This document shows, in pieces, positions 7,797 through 16,750 of a stretch of 64,000 nt of DNA. The first letter of the stretch is position 1. Each line of letters begins with the position of its first letter. The position numbers and the translations under genes are program-made. Source of the DNA: Streptomyces roseus (GTDB lineage: Bacteria; Actinomycetota; Actinomycetes; Streptomycetales; Streptomycetaceae); the NCBI RefSeq assembly GCF_001044425.1, contig NZ_LFML01000161.1, forward strand, positions 113,845 to 177,844, in the 5' to 3' direction. The notes below the pieces were generated by a model. It had not been told where the DNA came from. It saw only the letters and a list, made by a program, of their open reading frames with translations, and ran no database searches.

Positions 7797-9071
7797 GTGA
7801 CCGGTACGAGCACCCCCACACCCGCCCCCGCCCGACGTCCCACGCGCATATTCGCGGACCTGACCCCCCTGCGCACGTCCCCGGACTATCGGCGGCTGTG
7901 GGTCGGCAGCACCATCTCCTGGATGGGCCAGGCGATGACCGCCCTCGCGATCTCGCTCCAGGTGTACGACATCACCGGCTCCAGCTTCTCCGTCGGGCTC
8001 GTCGGCCTCTTCTCCCTCGTCCCGCTCGTCGTCTTCGGCCTCTACGGCGGCGCCATCGCCGACACCGTCGACCGGCGCAAGCTCGGCCTGTACAGCTCCC
8101 TCGGTCTGACGGGCCTGTCGATCGCCCTGGCCGGCGCCGCGCTCCTCGGCTACCACCGGGTCTGGCTGCTGTACTCGGTCGTCGCCCTCCAGGCGGTCTG
8201 CGGCGCCCTGAACGGACCCGCCCGCTCCGCGATGATCCCGCGGCTGCTGCCGACCGAGCAGCTGCCCGCCGCCAACGCGCTGAACTCGGTGACGATGACC
8301 TCCGGCACGATGATCGGCCCGGTGCTCGGCGGGCTCATCGTCGGCTGGTGGGGCTATCAGGCCGCGTACCTGATCGACGCGGTCACCTTCTGCGCCGCGC
8401 TCTACGCGGTGTGGCGGCTGCCCGCGATGCTGCCCGAGCGGGAGGGCGGCAAGCGGGGGCGGGCCTCCGTGCTGGACGGGCTGCGCTTCCTCGGCACGCG
8501 GCCGAACATCCGGATGACCTTCTTCTCCGACATGGCCGCCATGGTGCTGGCCCAGCCGAAGGCGCTGTTCCCGGCCATCGCCGTGCTCTGGTACGGCGGT
8601 GACGCCAAGACGGTCGGCCTGCTGGTGGCGGCCCCCGCCGTCGGGGCGCTGCTGGGCGGGCTGTTCTCCGGCTGGCAGGGGCGGATCCGCCGGCACGGGC
8701 TGGCGATCCTGATCTCCGTGGCCGCCTGGGGACTGGCCATCGCCGTCTTCGGGCTCACCCGGAACCTGTGGCTCGGGCTGTTCTTCCTGGCCCTGGCGGG
8801 CTGGGCCGACACCATCTCCATGGTGTTCCGCTCCACGATGATGCAGGCCGCGACCCCGGACGAGATGCGCGGGCGCCTGCAGGGCGTGTTCATCGTGGTC
8901 GTCGCCGGCGGGCCCCGGCTCGGGGACTTCCTCGCCGGGACCACCGCCGACCTGACCTCCCCGGCCGTGGCGATCACGGGCGGCGGGCTGGGCTGCGTAC
9001 TGGTGCTGCTCCTGCTGGCGCTGCGCTGGCGCGGGTTCGCCCGGTACGACGCGAGGTCGCCGCAGGCGTGA
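7797..9071 (+). CDS. MFS transporter, EntS-like drug/siderophore exporter family
   Basis: Integral membrane transporter of 424 residues with about 12 hydrophobic segments. The N-terminal region reads LTPLRTSPDYRRLWVGSTISWMGQAM, the usual opening of the MFS_3/EntS group. It is followed by the loop 2-3 motif YGGAIADTVDRRKL and PARSAMIPRLLP after TM4. Family members export drugs or catecholate siderophores by proton antiport; the substrate here is unknown. The GTG at 7797 is chosen because the conserved protein begins just after it; no strong Shine-Dalgarno is visible, so a leaderless transcript is possible. It is convergent with the carboxyltransferase gene, with a hairpin between them. Confidence 0.85.
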   Translation: MTGTSTPTPAPARRPTRIFADLTPLRTSPDYRRLWVGSTISWMGQAMTALAISLQVYDITGSSFSVGLVGLFSLVPLVVFGLYGGAIADTVDRRKLGLYSSLGLTGLSIALAGAALLGYHRVWLLYSVVALQAVCGALNGPARSAMIPRLLPTEQLPAANALNSVTMTSGTMIGPVLGGLIVGWWGYQAAYLIDAVTFCAALYAVWRLPAMLPEREGGKRGRASVLDGLRFLGTRPNIRMTFFSDMAAMVLAQPKALFPAIAVLWYGGDAKTVGLLVAAPAVGALLGGLFSGWQGRIRRHGLAILISVAAWGLAIAVFGLTRNLWLGLFFLALAGWADTISMVFRSTMMQAATPDEMRGRLQGVFIVVVAGGPRLGDFLAGTTADLTSPAVAITGGGLGCVLVLLLLALRWRGFARYDARSPQA

Positions 9072-9073
9072 CG

Positions 9074-9112
9074 CGGCCCGGCGCACGGGCGGCCGCCGGC
9101 CGCGCCGGGCCG
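9074..9112. terminator. Bidirectional hairpin between convergent genes
   Basis: An 11-bp stem CGGCCCGGCGC/GCGCCGGGCCG encloses a 17-nt loop that can itself fold (GGCCGCCGGCC). It lies exactly in the 66-bp gap between the convergent MFS and carboxyltransferase genes. Confidence 0.6.
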
Positions 9113-9137
9113 GGGTCGCCGTCGAACCCGTCGCAGG

Positions 9138-10490
9138 TCAGGCGGGGCCGACCACGCCGCGCGCCACGCCCAGGGCGACGAGGTCCTGGGGCCGGATGCG
9201 GAGCTGGTCCGCCGTGGACGCGGCCTCGGAGGCGGGGCGCTTGAGGATGGCCGCCGCCAGTTCGGGTGCGATCACCGAGAAGTAGCTGTCCGGGGTGACC
9301 CAGGTGTTCCCCGGCGCGGCCAGCGCGAGGGCCCCGCCCGAACCCCCCTCGCCGATCAGGAGGGTGGTCACCGGCACGGCGGCCGCCGCGAGCGCCGCGA
9401 AGGTGTCCGCGATGGCCGCGCCGGCGCCCGCGTGCTCGGCTGCGGCGTCGTTCGCGGCGCCCGGGGTGTCGACCAGGGTGAGCACGGGGATCCCGAGGCG
9501 GTCCGCGAGCCGGATCACGCGCGCCGCCGTACGGTATCCGGCCGGGCGGGTGGCGGTGCCGCACTGGGCGGCGTACGCGACGGCCCGCCCCTCCCGCAGC
9601 CCGAACCCGCACAGCATCCCGGGGTCCGTACCGCCCGCCCGGTCCCCGGAGAGGGGCAGCCGGAGGCCGAAGTACGCGTCCAGGTACGCCTCGGCGCGCG
9701 GCCGGTCGGGGTGGCGGGCGAGGCGTACGGCGTCCCAGCCCGTCTTCGGCGGCAGACCGCCGGGTACGCCGCCCAGCGCGGCCGGGGGCGCGACCGGTTC
9801 GGCGGAGCGGGGCGCGGCCAGCACGCGCAGCCAGTCCGCGAGGGTCGCGGGCAGCGCGGCGGGCGGGACGACGGCGTCCACGTGCCCGGCGGCGTACTGG
9901 CCCTCGGCGGTGTACGCCGCCGGGTCCGCGTCCGCCGGCCGCACCCGGGAGCCCGCGAAGCCGACCTGCGCTCCCGGGAGCGCGAGCACGACGTCCGCCC
10001 CGGCGCCGAGGGTGGCCCAGCCGCCGCCGGTGGTGGGGTCGCGGAGCACGGCGATCTGCGGGAGCCCGGCGGCCCGGGTCAAGGCGGACTGGCGGGCCAC
10101 GCGCTGGAGTTGGGTCAGCGCGAGCATGCCCTCCTGCATGCGGGAGCCGCCGGTGGCGATCAGCGAGACGAGGGGGAGGCGGTGTTCGCGAGCGTGGGTG
10201 TAGGCGGCTTCGAGGCGGTCTCCGGTGCGTTCGCCGAGGGAGCCGCCGAGGAAGCCGAACTCGAAGGAGATCACGGTGGCCGGGTGGCCGCCGATGAGGG
10301 CGGTTCCGGTGACGACCGACTCCTCCTCGCCGGTGCGGGCGGTGGCGCGGGCCCGGGAGTCGTCGTAGCCGGCCCAGGCCAGCGGCCCGTCGGGGGCGCA
10401 GTCCCGGTGCGGTACGGGGAGTTCGGTGAAGCCGCCGGGGTCGGTCACGGAGGCGATGGCCGCGCGGGCCGAGAGGCGGGTCGTCGTCAC
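9138..10490 (-). CDS. Acyl-CoA carboxylase carboxyltransferase, fused beta/alpha subunits
   Basis: Single 450-residue polypeptide containing both halves of the biotin-dependent carboxyltransferase. The N-terminal crotonase-fold half has FEFGFLGGSLGERTGDRL, IATGGSRMQEG and RDPTTGGGWATLGAGADVV. The C-terminal half has GYRTAARVIRLADRLGIPVLTLVDTPGA and LIGEGGSGGALALAAPG. It would transfer CO2 from carboxybiotin to acetyl-CoA or another acyl-CoA. No biotin carboxylase or biotin carrier gene is adjacent, so the partner must be encoded elsewhere, and the acyl substrate cannot be told from sequence. The GTG at 10490 has AGGGT upstream. Shorter than typical actinobacterial AccD/PccB proteins (about 520 residues). 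Confidence 0.85.
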   Translation of the reverse strand: MTTTRLSARAAIASVTDPGGFTELPVPHRDCAPDGPLAWAGYDDSRARATARTGEEESVVTGTALIGGHPATVISFEFGFLGGSLGERTGDRLEAAYTHAREHRLPLVSLIATGGSRMQEGMLALTQLQRVARQSALTRAAGLPQIAVLRDPTTGGGWATLGAGADVVLALPGAQVGFAGSRVRPADADPAAYTAEGQYAAGHVDAVVPPAALPATLADWLRVLAAPRSAEPVAPPAALGGVPGGLPPKTGWDAVRLARHPDRPRAEAYLDAYFGLRLPLSGDRAGGTDPGMLCGFGLREGRAVAYAAQCGTATRPAGYRTAARVIRLADRLGIPVLTLVDTPGAANDAAAEHAGAGAAIADTFAALAAAAVPVTTLLIGEGGSGGALALAAPGNTWVTPDSYFSVIAPELAAAILKRPASEAASTADQLRIRPQDLVALGVARGVVGPA

Positions 10491-10567
10491 GGGATCACCC
10501 TAGGGGCACCGGCTCGTGCCGACCTAGGGCAGGAGGGCTTTGACGGACGGGACTCGGCGGGCACCCC

Positions 10568-11239
10568 CTACGGCAGTGGGAAGGCCAGCTTGAGGGCGTA
10601 GGCGGCGACCAGGCCGTAGCCGAGGCGGAAGGTCCAGGCGCGGGCGGCGGGGGAGATGCGGCGGCCTGCGGCGGCTCCGATGGCGACGAGGGTCTGCTGC
10701 CACAGGAGGGACGCGGCGGCCACGCCGGCCAGGAAGGCGGCGGCGGGGGCGCGGGCGGTGAGGGTGGAGGCCTGCGCGGTGGTGAGGGCGGCGAAGTAGA
10801 GGGCCGTGGTGGGGTTCACGGCGGTGAGCGCGACGTACCGCGCAAAGGCCGCTCGGGCGCCGCCGGCCCCCCGAGCCTCGATCGTCGGCGGCTTCGCCGT
10901 CGCCGTCGCTGTCGCCGCCGGCTCCGGCTCCGGCTCCGCTGCCGGGAGGGCGCGGCCGCGGTACAGGGCGTGGGCCGCCAGCGACAGCAGGATGATCGCC
11001 GACAGGAGGCGGATCCAGGCTTCGGCCGGGCTCACGTGGGAGGCCACCCAGGGGCCGAGGGCCGTGGCGAGGGCCGCGTAGGCGAGGTCCACCGTCGCGA
11101 TGCCCGCCGCCGCGGCCATCGCCGTACGGCGGTGCCGCATCGCCTCCTGGAGCAGCAGCACGCTCATGGCACCCATCGGCATGGCCACGCCCAAGCCGGC
11201 GACCGTTCCCGACAGCGCGGGGGAGAGGAGTCCGTTCAT
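10568..11239 (-). CDS. LysE-family amino-acid exporter
   Basis: Membrane protein of 223 residues with about six hydrophobic segments. The N-terminal GLGVAMPMGAMSVLLLQEAM and the central YVALTAVNPTTALYFAAL are the usual LysE/RhtB family landmarks, the second being the NP-containing helix. A Pro/Glu/Ala/Thr-rich cytoplasmic loop (PAAEPEPEPAATATATA) interrupts the middle. It probably exports amino acids or related metabolites. It is divergent from an Lrp/AsnC regulator 70 bp away, the classical lysE-lysG/lrp arrangement in which the regulator senses the exported amino acid. The start at 11239 is set by the conserved N-terminus. Confidence 0.88.
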   Translation of the reverse strand: MNGLLSPALSGTVAGLGVAMPMGAMSVLLLQEAMRHRRTAMAAAAGIATVDLAYAALATALGPWVASHVSPAEAWIRLLSAIILLSLAAHALYRGRALPAAEPEPEPAATATATAKPPTIEARGAGGARAAFARYVALTAVNPTTALYFAALTTAQASTLTARAPAAAFLAGVAAASLLWQQTLVAIGAAAGRRISPAARAWTFRLGYGLVAAYALKLAFPLP

Positions 11240-11309
11240 GCGGACGAGGGTGCGGGCAGCGGCATCCGGTGCAGCGGCGCTTATCGGCCTGCGCTGCGAG
11301 AATCGCGGC

Positions 11310-11750
11310 ATGGACCGTCTCGACAGCGAAATCCTCGGCATCTTGCAGCAGGATGCGCGGATCTCGTACCGCGATCTCGGCGTGCGCGTCGGGCTCAGTG
11401 CCAACGCCACCGCCGACCGGGTGCGCCGGATGCGCAGGGACGGGGTGATCCGCGGGTTCACCGTCATCGTGGATCCGGCCGCCGACACCCGCGGCGGGCT
11501 CGTCGTCTTCATCGACTTGAGCCTGCGGCAGGACACCACCAACGAGGAGTTCGAGGAGCGGGTGGTGCGGCTTCCCGGGATCACCGAAGTGGTGCACGTG
11601 ACCGGGGAGTACGACTACCTCGTCCGGGCCCGCGCCGCCGATCCCGCCGCGCTCGACGCCCTGCTGCGCCGGCTCAAGCGCGAGGCCGGCGTGGCGCAGT
11701 CCAGCACCCGGATCGCCCTCAAGGGCGCCCACGGGCCCGCCATCCCCTGA
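11310..11750 (+). CDS. Lrp/AsnC-family transcriptional regulator
   Basis: Cytoplasmic DNA-binding protein of 146 residues. Residues 1-55 form the AsnC-type winged helix-turn-helix (LDSEILGILQQDARISYRDL, then NATADRVRRMRRDGVI). The rest is the RAM ligand-binding/oligomerisation domain (VVHVTGEYDYLVRARAADPAAL). The divergent LysE exporter suggests it activates export when its amino-acid ligand accumulates; this is inferred from the common arrangement. The 70-bp shared intergenic region would contain both promoters. The protein is of typical family length and has no anomalies. Confidence 0.9.
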   Translation: MDRLDSEILGILQQDARISYRDLGVRVGLSANATADRVRRMRRDGVIRGFTVIVDPAADTRGGLVVFIDLSLRQDTTNEEFEERVVRLPGITEVVHVTGEYDYLVRARAADPAALDALLRRLKREAGVAQSSTRIALKGAHGPAIP

Positions 11751-11792
11751 AGACCGCCTCCAGCTGAAGGCTGCCCAAGAGCTGTATGCCGC

Positions 11793-13364
11793 CTACAGCG
11801 CCGACTCCCACTTCAGCGTCGTACCCCGCGTTCCCGACTCCGTTCGGCCGTCGTCCGTGACCGTCAGGCGGACGCGGGCCGGGGTCGCCTCCACCTCGAC
11901 CTCGATCGCCCCGATCTGCGAGCGGCGGTGGGCCGCGGCCAGGGCGCCGCGCAGCGCCGACAGCAGGTCGCCCGCCACCGGCTCCGGGAGCAGGGCGTCC
12001 ACCGCGCCCGAGAAGTGGACCGACGGCTGGAAGCCGAGCAGGACCGCCGCCCCGCCCGTCTCCCGCAGGATCCGGCCGCGGACCGTCGTCGGGGCGTCGC
12101 TCGGCGGCTGCTGGAGGGCGAAGATGGCGGTGCGGACCTCCTGGATGGTGGAGTCGAGCTCGTCCACGGCCCGGGCCAGTTCCTCGCCGACCGTGTCCCC
12201 GGCCGGGGCGGAAGCCGACCGCTTCTTCGTGCTCTCCAGCATCATCTCCGTCGCGAACAGCCGCTGGACCACCAGGTCGTGCAGGTCCCGCGCGATGCGG
12301 TCCCGGTCCTCGTAGACGGCCAGCTGCTCGCGGTCGTGCTGCGCGTCCGCCAGTACGAGGGCCAGCGCGGCCTGGGAGGCGAACTGCGAGGCCAGCAGCC
12401 GGTCCACGGCGTCGTACGGGCGGCCGCCGCGGGTGCGCGGCAGGGCCAGGGTGCCGATCAGCTGGCCGCCGCTCTGGAGCGGCAGCATCATGCTCGGGCC
12501 GAAACGTTCCCGCACGTGGGTGGTCATCCGGGGGTCGGTCGCCGAGTCCTCTATGAAGACGGGCTCACCGCCCAGGAGTTGCACCAGGACCGGTGAGCCT
12601 GGGGCGATCGCCGTCCCGACCAGGTCCCCGGGGTCCCCTTGCGTGGAGGCGGCCACGATCTCCATGCCGCCCTCCGGGGTCGGCTGGAGGACCACCCCGG
12701 CCGCCGCGTCCGCGAGCAGCCGGGCCCGTTCGGCCACGCACATCAGCGCGTCGGAGGCCGGGCGGCCGGCCAGCAGGGTGGTGGTGACGGCGGCGGCGCC
12801 CTCGATCCAGCGCTCCCGGCGGCGCGCCGTCTCGTACAGGTGCGCGTTGCCGATCGCTATCCCCGCCTGTGAGGCCAGGACCCGTACCAGTGCGAGGTCC
12901 TCGTCCGTGAAGCGTCCGCCGCCCCGCTTCTCCGTGAGGTAGAGGTTGCCGAAGACCTCCGTGTGGACCCGGATCGGGACGCCCAGGAAGCTGCGCATGG
13001 GGGGATGGCCCGGTGGGATCCCCGACGAACGCGGGTCCGTCGACAGGTCCTCCAGCACCAGCGGGCGCGGATCGGTGATCAGCGCGCCGATCACACCGGT
13101 GCGCCCGTCGGGCAGGTGGGGGATCGCGGCGCGCTCCGCCTCGCTCAGCCCGGCCGTGTACAGCTCGGTCAGCCGCATGCGCTCGGGGTCGATGACCCCG
13201 AGCGCTCCGTACCGGGCCGAGCACAGCGCTGTCGCCGAGTCCACGAGGTGCTGGAGGGTGGCCTGCAGTTCCAGTTCGGAGCCGACGCTGAGCACCGCCT
13301 CCAGCAGTACGGGCAGGCCGGCCCGCTCCGCGGGGCCGGCCGGCTCGGGCGCCGCGTCCGTCAT
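11793..13364 (-). CDS. GAF-GAF sensor histidine kinase with degenerate ATPase domain
   Basis: DevS/DosS-like architecture over 523 residues: GAF domain 1 (about 20-170), GAF domain 2 (about 190-345), then a HisKA_3 dimerisation helix with DRIARDLHD placing the phospho-acceptor His near residue 362. The HATPase_c part is abnormal. The N-box position reads ALRGALAAAHRRS, where ALSNAARHA is expected. After TVTDDGR (G1-like) only about ten residues separate it from the final GTTLKWESAL strand, so the GLxNM/G2 lid region is missing. Kinase activity is therefore doubtful. The ATG at 13364 overlaps the stop of the upstream mbl-like gene as ATGA, implying translational coupling. No response regulator is adjacent. 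Confidence 0.85.
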   Translation of the reverse strand: MTDAAPEPAGPAERAGLPVLLEAVLSVGSELELQATLQHLVDSATALCSARYGALGVIDPERMRLTELYTAGLSEAERAAIPHLPDGRTGVIGALITDPRPLVLEDLSTDPRSSGIPPGHPPMRSFLGVPIRVHTEVFGNLYLTEKRGGGRFTDEDLALVRVLASQAGIAIGNAHLYETARRRERWIEGAAAVTTTLLAGRPASDALMCVAERARLLADAAAGVVLQPTPEGGMEIVAASTQGDPGDLVGTAIAPGSPVLVQLLGGEPVFIEDSATDPRMTTHVRERFGPSMMLPLQSGGQLIGTLALPRTRGGRPYDAVDRLLASQFASQAALALVLADAQHDREQLAVYEDRDRIARDLHDLVVQRLFATEMMLESTKKRSASAPAGDTVGEELARAVDELDSTIQEVRTAIFALQQPPSDAPTTVRGRILRETGGAAVLLGFQPSVHFSGAVDALLPEPVAGDLLSALRGALAAAHRRSQIGAIEVEVEATPARVRLTVTDDGRTESGTRGTTLKWESAL

Positions 13365-14398
13365 TCGGCCAGCGGGTTGAGGACCATCGGGGCGATCTTC
13401 CCTTCGAGCATCATGCCGAGGCCGAGGACGGCGCACACGTCCGGACGTTCGGCGATGGCGACGGGCATTCCGGTGGCGTCGCGCAGCATCTGGTCCAGGC
13501 CCGGCAGCAGGGCGCTGCCTCCCACCATCATGATTCCCCGGTCCGTCAGGTCGGCGACCAGGTCGGGCGGGCAGTCCCGCAGCACCTTGCCGATGCCGTC
13601 GATGACGGCCGTCAGCGGGGTGTGGATGGCGTCGCGGACGGCCGCGGTGTCCACGTGGACGGAGCGGGCCAGTCCGGTGGCCACGTCGCGGCCGTGGATG
13701 AGGGTGGAGGCGGGGCCGCCGTCGGTGATGCCGTTGCCGTGCAGGGCCAGCTGGAGCGGCCGGACGGCCTGGCTCGGGAGCATCAGCTCATGCGCGTGGC
13801 GCAGGTGCTGGACGACGGCGTGGTCGATGGCCTCGCCGCCGATCGGGATCCGCTGGGCGGTGACGATCGAGCCGAGGGAGAGGACGGCGACCTGCGTGGC
13901 GGCGGCCCCGCACACCATGATCATCGTCGCGGTCGGCTGCTCCACGGGCAGGCCGCAGCCGACGGCCGCCGCGATCAGGGTGTCGACGAGTTCGACGCGC
14001 CGGGCCCCGAGCCCGACCATCGTCTCCACGGCGGCCCGCTGCGCGAGGGGGTCGGCGTCGTGCGGGGTGCAGGCGGCGGCGCGCAGCCGGGGCTTGCGGC
14101 GCAGGGCGCGGCGCAGCTTCTCGCCGAGCAGGTGGCGCAGCATCCGCTGCGCCATCTCGATGTCGACGACGGTGCCGCCGGAGACGGGGCGTACGACGCG
14201 GATGTAGTCGGGCGTGCGGCCCGTCATCCGTTCGGCGAAGGTGCCGACCGCGATGAGCGCGCCGGTGCGGGTGTTGACGGCGGCGACGCTGGGCTCGTCG
14301 ACGACCAGGCCGGCGCCCTTGACGTAGACGCGGGTCCTGGCTGCTCCCAGGTCGACGGCGACGTGGCAGCGGCGCAACTGCTCAAGACTGACGGTCAC
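13361..14398 (-). CDS. mbl: MreB/Mbl-like bacterial actin
   Basis: Actin-fold cytoskeletal protein of 345 residues. Landmarks are CHVAVDLGAARTRVYVKG (phosphate-1 loop), VVDEPSVAAVNTRTG, TMIMVCGAAATQVAVLS (phosphate-2 region), RIPIGGEAIDHAV and GIMMVGGSALLPGLD (adenosine motif). Streptomyces carries mreB in the mre cluster plus divergent mbl genes; mre/mbl genes act mainly in spore-wall synthesis. No mreC, mreD or pbp2 neighbours are seen here, so this is the solitary Mbl-type copy. The CTPHDADPLAQRAAVE segment differs from canonical MreB. The GTG at 14398 has GGAGG 7 nt upstream. The gene is coupled by a 4-nt overlap to the GAF kinase gene. Confidence 0.82.
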   Translation of the reverse strand: MTVSLEQLRRCHVAVDLGAARTRVYVKGAGLVVDEPSVAAVNTRTGALIAVGTFAERMTGRTPDYIRVVRPVSGGTVVDIEMAQRMLRHLLGEKLRRALRRKPRLRAAACTPHDADPLAQRAAVETMVGLGARRVELVDTLIAAAVGCGLPVEQPTATMIMVCGAAATQVAVLSLGSIVTAQRIPIGGEAIDHAVVQHLRHAHELMLPSQAVRPLQLALHGNGITDGGPASTLIHGRDVATGLARSVHVDTAAVRDAIHTPLTAVIDGIGKVLRDCPPDLVADLTDRGIMMVGGSALLPGLDQMLRDATGMPVAIAERPDVCAVLGLGMMLEGKIAPMVLNPLAE

Positions 14399-14617
14399 GG
14401 CAGATCCTCCCGAGAGCGCTGGCGCAAGAGTCCGGCGGCTGCCGGTTGCATTTCATATCTTCTCGGTCGAATGGTGCATAGCGCCCGTTGGGCTGCTCCG
14501 GCCGGGTGTGTCGCACGGGGCGAGAGGTGCTGCACGGGGGTGGATTTCTGTACCGACAGGCAGCACGATGCCGCCACTGACCGCGCTACTCGCGCGTAAC
14601 GAGGTAAAGGGGACCCC

Positions 14618-15304
14618 ATGCTGACGCCCCGCCAGAAACCGCTCGCGCTCCTGACGCTCTGCCTGGCGTTCCTCGCACCCTTCCCGGCCCGGGCCGCCAC
14701 CCCTGTGCAGCCGCACAACCCGGTCGTCTTCATCCACGGCTACAACGCCGACCCGGGCGTCTGGGGCGGCCTGCGCGAGGACATGCGCGCCGCCGGGTAC
14801 GCGGATTCGGAGCTCTTCTCGTGGGGTTACGACACGCACCAGTCGGTGAACGAGGTCGTGGCCGGGCAGCTCGGCGCGTACGTCGACCAGGTCCGCCGGC
14901 AGACCGGCGCCGCCAGGGTCGACATCGTGGCGCACTCGCTGGGCTCACTGGTCGGTCGCTGGTACGTGAAGTTCGGCGGCGGCACCGCCACCGTGGACCA
15001 TTGGGTCTCGCTGGCCGGCCCCAACCACGGCACCTCCACCGCGTGGGCCTGCGCCCTGTGGGACCAGGCCTGCCGGGACATGACCCCCGGTTCCTACGTC
15101 GTGAAGAACCTGAACGCGGGGGACGAGACCCCGGGCGCGGTGAAGTACGCGACGTTCTGGTCGAACTGCGACGAGGTCGTCAACCCCGACGCCAGCGTCC
15201 CGCTCGCCGGCGCGGCCAACACGCCGGTCGGCTGCCTGGGGCACAACGACCTGCTGGGGGACGACGCCACCTCGGCGGGGGTCCGGGCCTTCCTCGCCTC
15301 GTAG
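14618..15304 (+). CDS. Secreted lipase/esterase, alpha/beta hydrolase (lipase class 2-like)
   Basis: Exported enzyme of 228 residues. Residues 1-27 form a Sec signal peptide (KPLALLTLCLAFLAPFPARA). The mature part has the oxyanion segment VVFIHGYN, the nucleophile elbow AHSLGS with Ser107, a probable acid in SNCDEVVNPD, and His209 in GHNDLL. It resembles small Bacillus-type lipases that hydrolyse acyl esters outside the cell. Four cysteines in the C-terminal half could form disulfides. AAAGGGG lies 5 nt before the ATG. It is divergent from the mbl operon across about 220 bp and is probably monocistronic. Confidence 0.88.
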   Translation: MLTPRQKPLALLTLCLAFLAPFPARAATPVQPHNPVVFIHGYNADPGVWGGLREDMRAAGYADSELFSWGYDTHQSVNEVVAGQLGAYVDQVRRQTGAARVDIVAHSLGSLVGRWYVKFGGGTATVDHWVSLAGPNHGTSTAWACALWDQACRDMTPGSYVVKNLNAGDETPGAVKYATFWSNCDEVVNPDASVPLAGAANTPVGCLGHNDLLGDDATSAGVRAFLAS

Positions 15305-15327
15305 GGGTGTGCCTAGGGGTGTGCCTC

Positions 15328-15909
15328 CTACACCTCGACCCCGTCGACCGCGACGCGCTGGAGCAGGCCGTACGTGAACTCCGCCACGCACGGCCGCCCC
15401 TGCGCGGCGAACGCCAGGCGCCACCGGGTCGGCGCGGTGCCCTCCATCGGGCGCACCGGGGCGAAGGCCCGCGCCACCTCGTCCACGGTGGCCGACCAGG
15501 GCCTCAGGTCCTCCGGGGTCCGCAGTACGGGCCCCGGCGCACCCGGGGCCCTGATCAGCCACTCGTTCCACACCGCCCCGTCCGGCGCCGCCAGCACCTC
15601 GAAGCGCAGGTCCGGCCAGAGCGGCAGCCGCCACAGCAGGGCCTCGCACTCCAGGTCGCCGATGGTGCGGGCGGCCGTGGACTCGGGCGGCCCGAGCACC
15701 GAGCGGTAGCGGGCCAGCGCGCCGCGCGAGCGGGGTGAGCGCACCATCGCCTGCCAGCGCTTGTTCGCCTCCCGCTGCTCGGCGAGCGAGGCGCCGAGCA
15801 GCCGCCGCGCCTCCTCGGCGAGTTCGGGCCGGAAGTCCGCCATCCGGCGCAGCAGCACCAGTTGGAAGGCGGCCGGACCGAAGGATCCCGAGGAGGCGGA
15901 CGCAGTCAT
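15328..15909 (-). CDS. Hypothetical protein, 193 residues
   Basis: No recognised family. It appears to be a cytoplasmic globular protein with many Arg and Glu residues in the N-terminal half (RPELAEEARRLLGASLAEQREANKR), suggesting helices. The C-terminal half is mixed, with CEALLWRLPLWPDLRFEVL and TRWRLAFAAQG. There is no signal peptide or membrane segment. The ATG at 15909 begins the part that looks coding; the frame stays open further upstream, and the ribosome-binding site is weak, so the start is uncertain. It is convergent with the lipase gene (23 bp) and divergent from a membrane protein gene. Confidence 0.65.
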   Translation of the reverse strand: MTASASSGSFGPAAFQLVLLRRMADFRPELAEEARRLLGASLAEQREANKRWQAMVRSPRSRGALARYRSVLGPPESTAARTIGDLECEALLWRLPLWPDLRFEVLAAPDGAVWNEWLIRAPGAPGPVLRTPEDLRPWSATVDEVARAFAPVRPMEGTAPTRWRLAFAAQGRPCVAEFTYGLLQRVAVDGVEV

Positions 15910-15987
15910 GGAGGCCACGATTCCACACAGGACCTCCACGAACCCGCGATACGGATGTTGCGGGGAACCACGTAGCGTGCGGTCGTC

Positions 15988-16725
15988 ATGGACTACTGCC
16001 ACGCGTGCCGGAGACACCTCAACGGCGCCCTGGCGTGCGCCGGCTGCGGTACCCCGATCGAGTACCTGCCGCCCGCCGCACCCGGGGTGTCCGCCGTGCC
16101 CGCCGACCCGTACGGCTCCGCGCGGACCGGGGCGCAGGACCCGCTCGCCGATCCGTTCGCGGACTCGCTCGTCGTGCTGTCCGGTGCGGACCGGGGCGGC
16201 CGGGCCGGATCGCGGCGCCGCGCCACGCACCGCAGGCGCCGCCGGACCCTGCTCACCCTCGGGGTGGGCCTGGCCCTCGCGGTCGGGGGCACGGTCGCGC
16301 TGGCCCGGATCGTCACCGAGGGGCAGAAGACCGACCGGGCCGCCGAGGTGGTGCTCACCGACGGGAACGGCCCGAAGGACCCGGGTCCGCTGCCGAGCGG
16401 CAAGGGGACCCCCGCCGCGCCCCCGGCGCTGAAGCCGGTGAAGGCCTCCGGGTCCGCGAAGGCCACCGCGGGCGGTGCGCAGACGCCCGGGCCCGAGGGG
16501 TCCGCCGAGGGGTCCGCGCAGCCGGGTCCGACCGTGTCCGCCTCCGCCTCGGTCAAGACGGGGCCGACGAAGGGGGCCACAGGGCCGGGGCCCTCCGTAA
16601 AGCCGGGTCAGTCGGGGAAGCCGTCGCCGAGTGCCTCGGGGTCGGCGCAGCCGCCGTCGCCCAGCCCCAGTCCCACGCCGCTGCCGCCCAAGTGCAAGTG
16701 GTGGCAGCTCTTCTGCACGGAATAG
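15988..16725 (+). CDS. Zinc-ribbon membrane protein with Pro/Ser-rich extracellular tail
   Basis: Hypothetical 245-residue protein in clear segments. Residues 1-25 carry CHAC and CAGC pairs forming a small zinc ribbon. A basic RRRATHRRRRR patch precedes one transmembrane helix (TLLTLGVGLALAVGGTVAL, about 88-106). The last 130 residues are low-complexity Gly/Pro/Ser/Ala/Lys and end in KCKWWQLFCTE, where two Cys could form a loop. The positive-inside rule predicts the ribbon in the cytoplasm and the tail outside. Function unknown. It is convergent with the MarR gene. Confidence 0.7.
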   Translation: MDYCHACRRHLNGALACAGCGTPIEYLPPAAPGVSAVPADPYGSARTGAQDPLADPFADSLVVLSGADRGGRAGSRRRATHRRRRRTLLTLGVGLALAVGGTVALARIVTEGQKTDRAAEVVLTDGNGPKDPGPLPSGKGTPAAPPALKPVKASGSAKATAGGAQTPGPEGSAEGSAQPGPTVSASASVKTGPTKGATGPGPSVKPGQSGKPSPSASGSAQPPSPSPSPTPLPPKCKWWQLFCTE

Positions 16726-16750
16726 GCCACGGAGCGGCGCTCCGGGCGTC

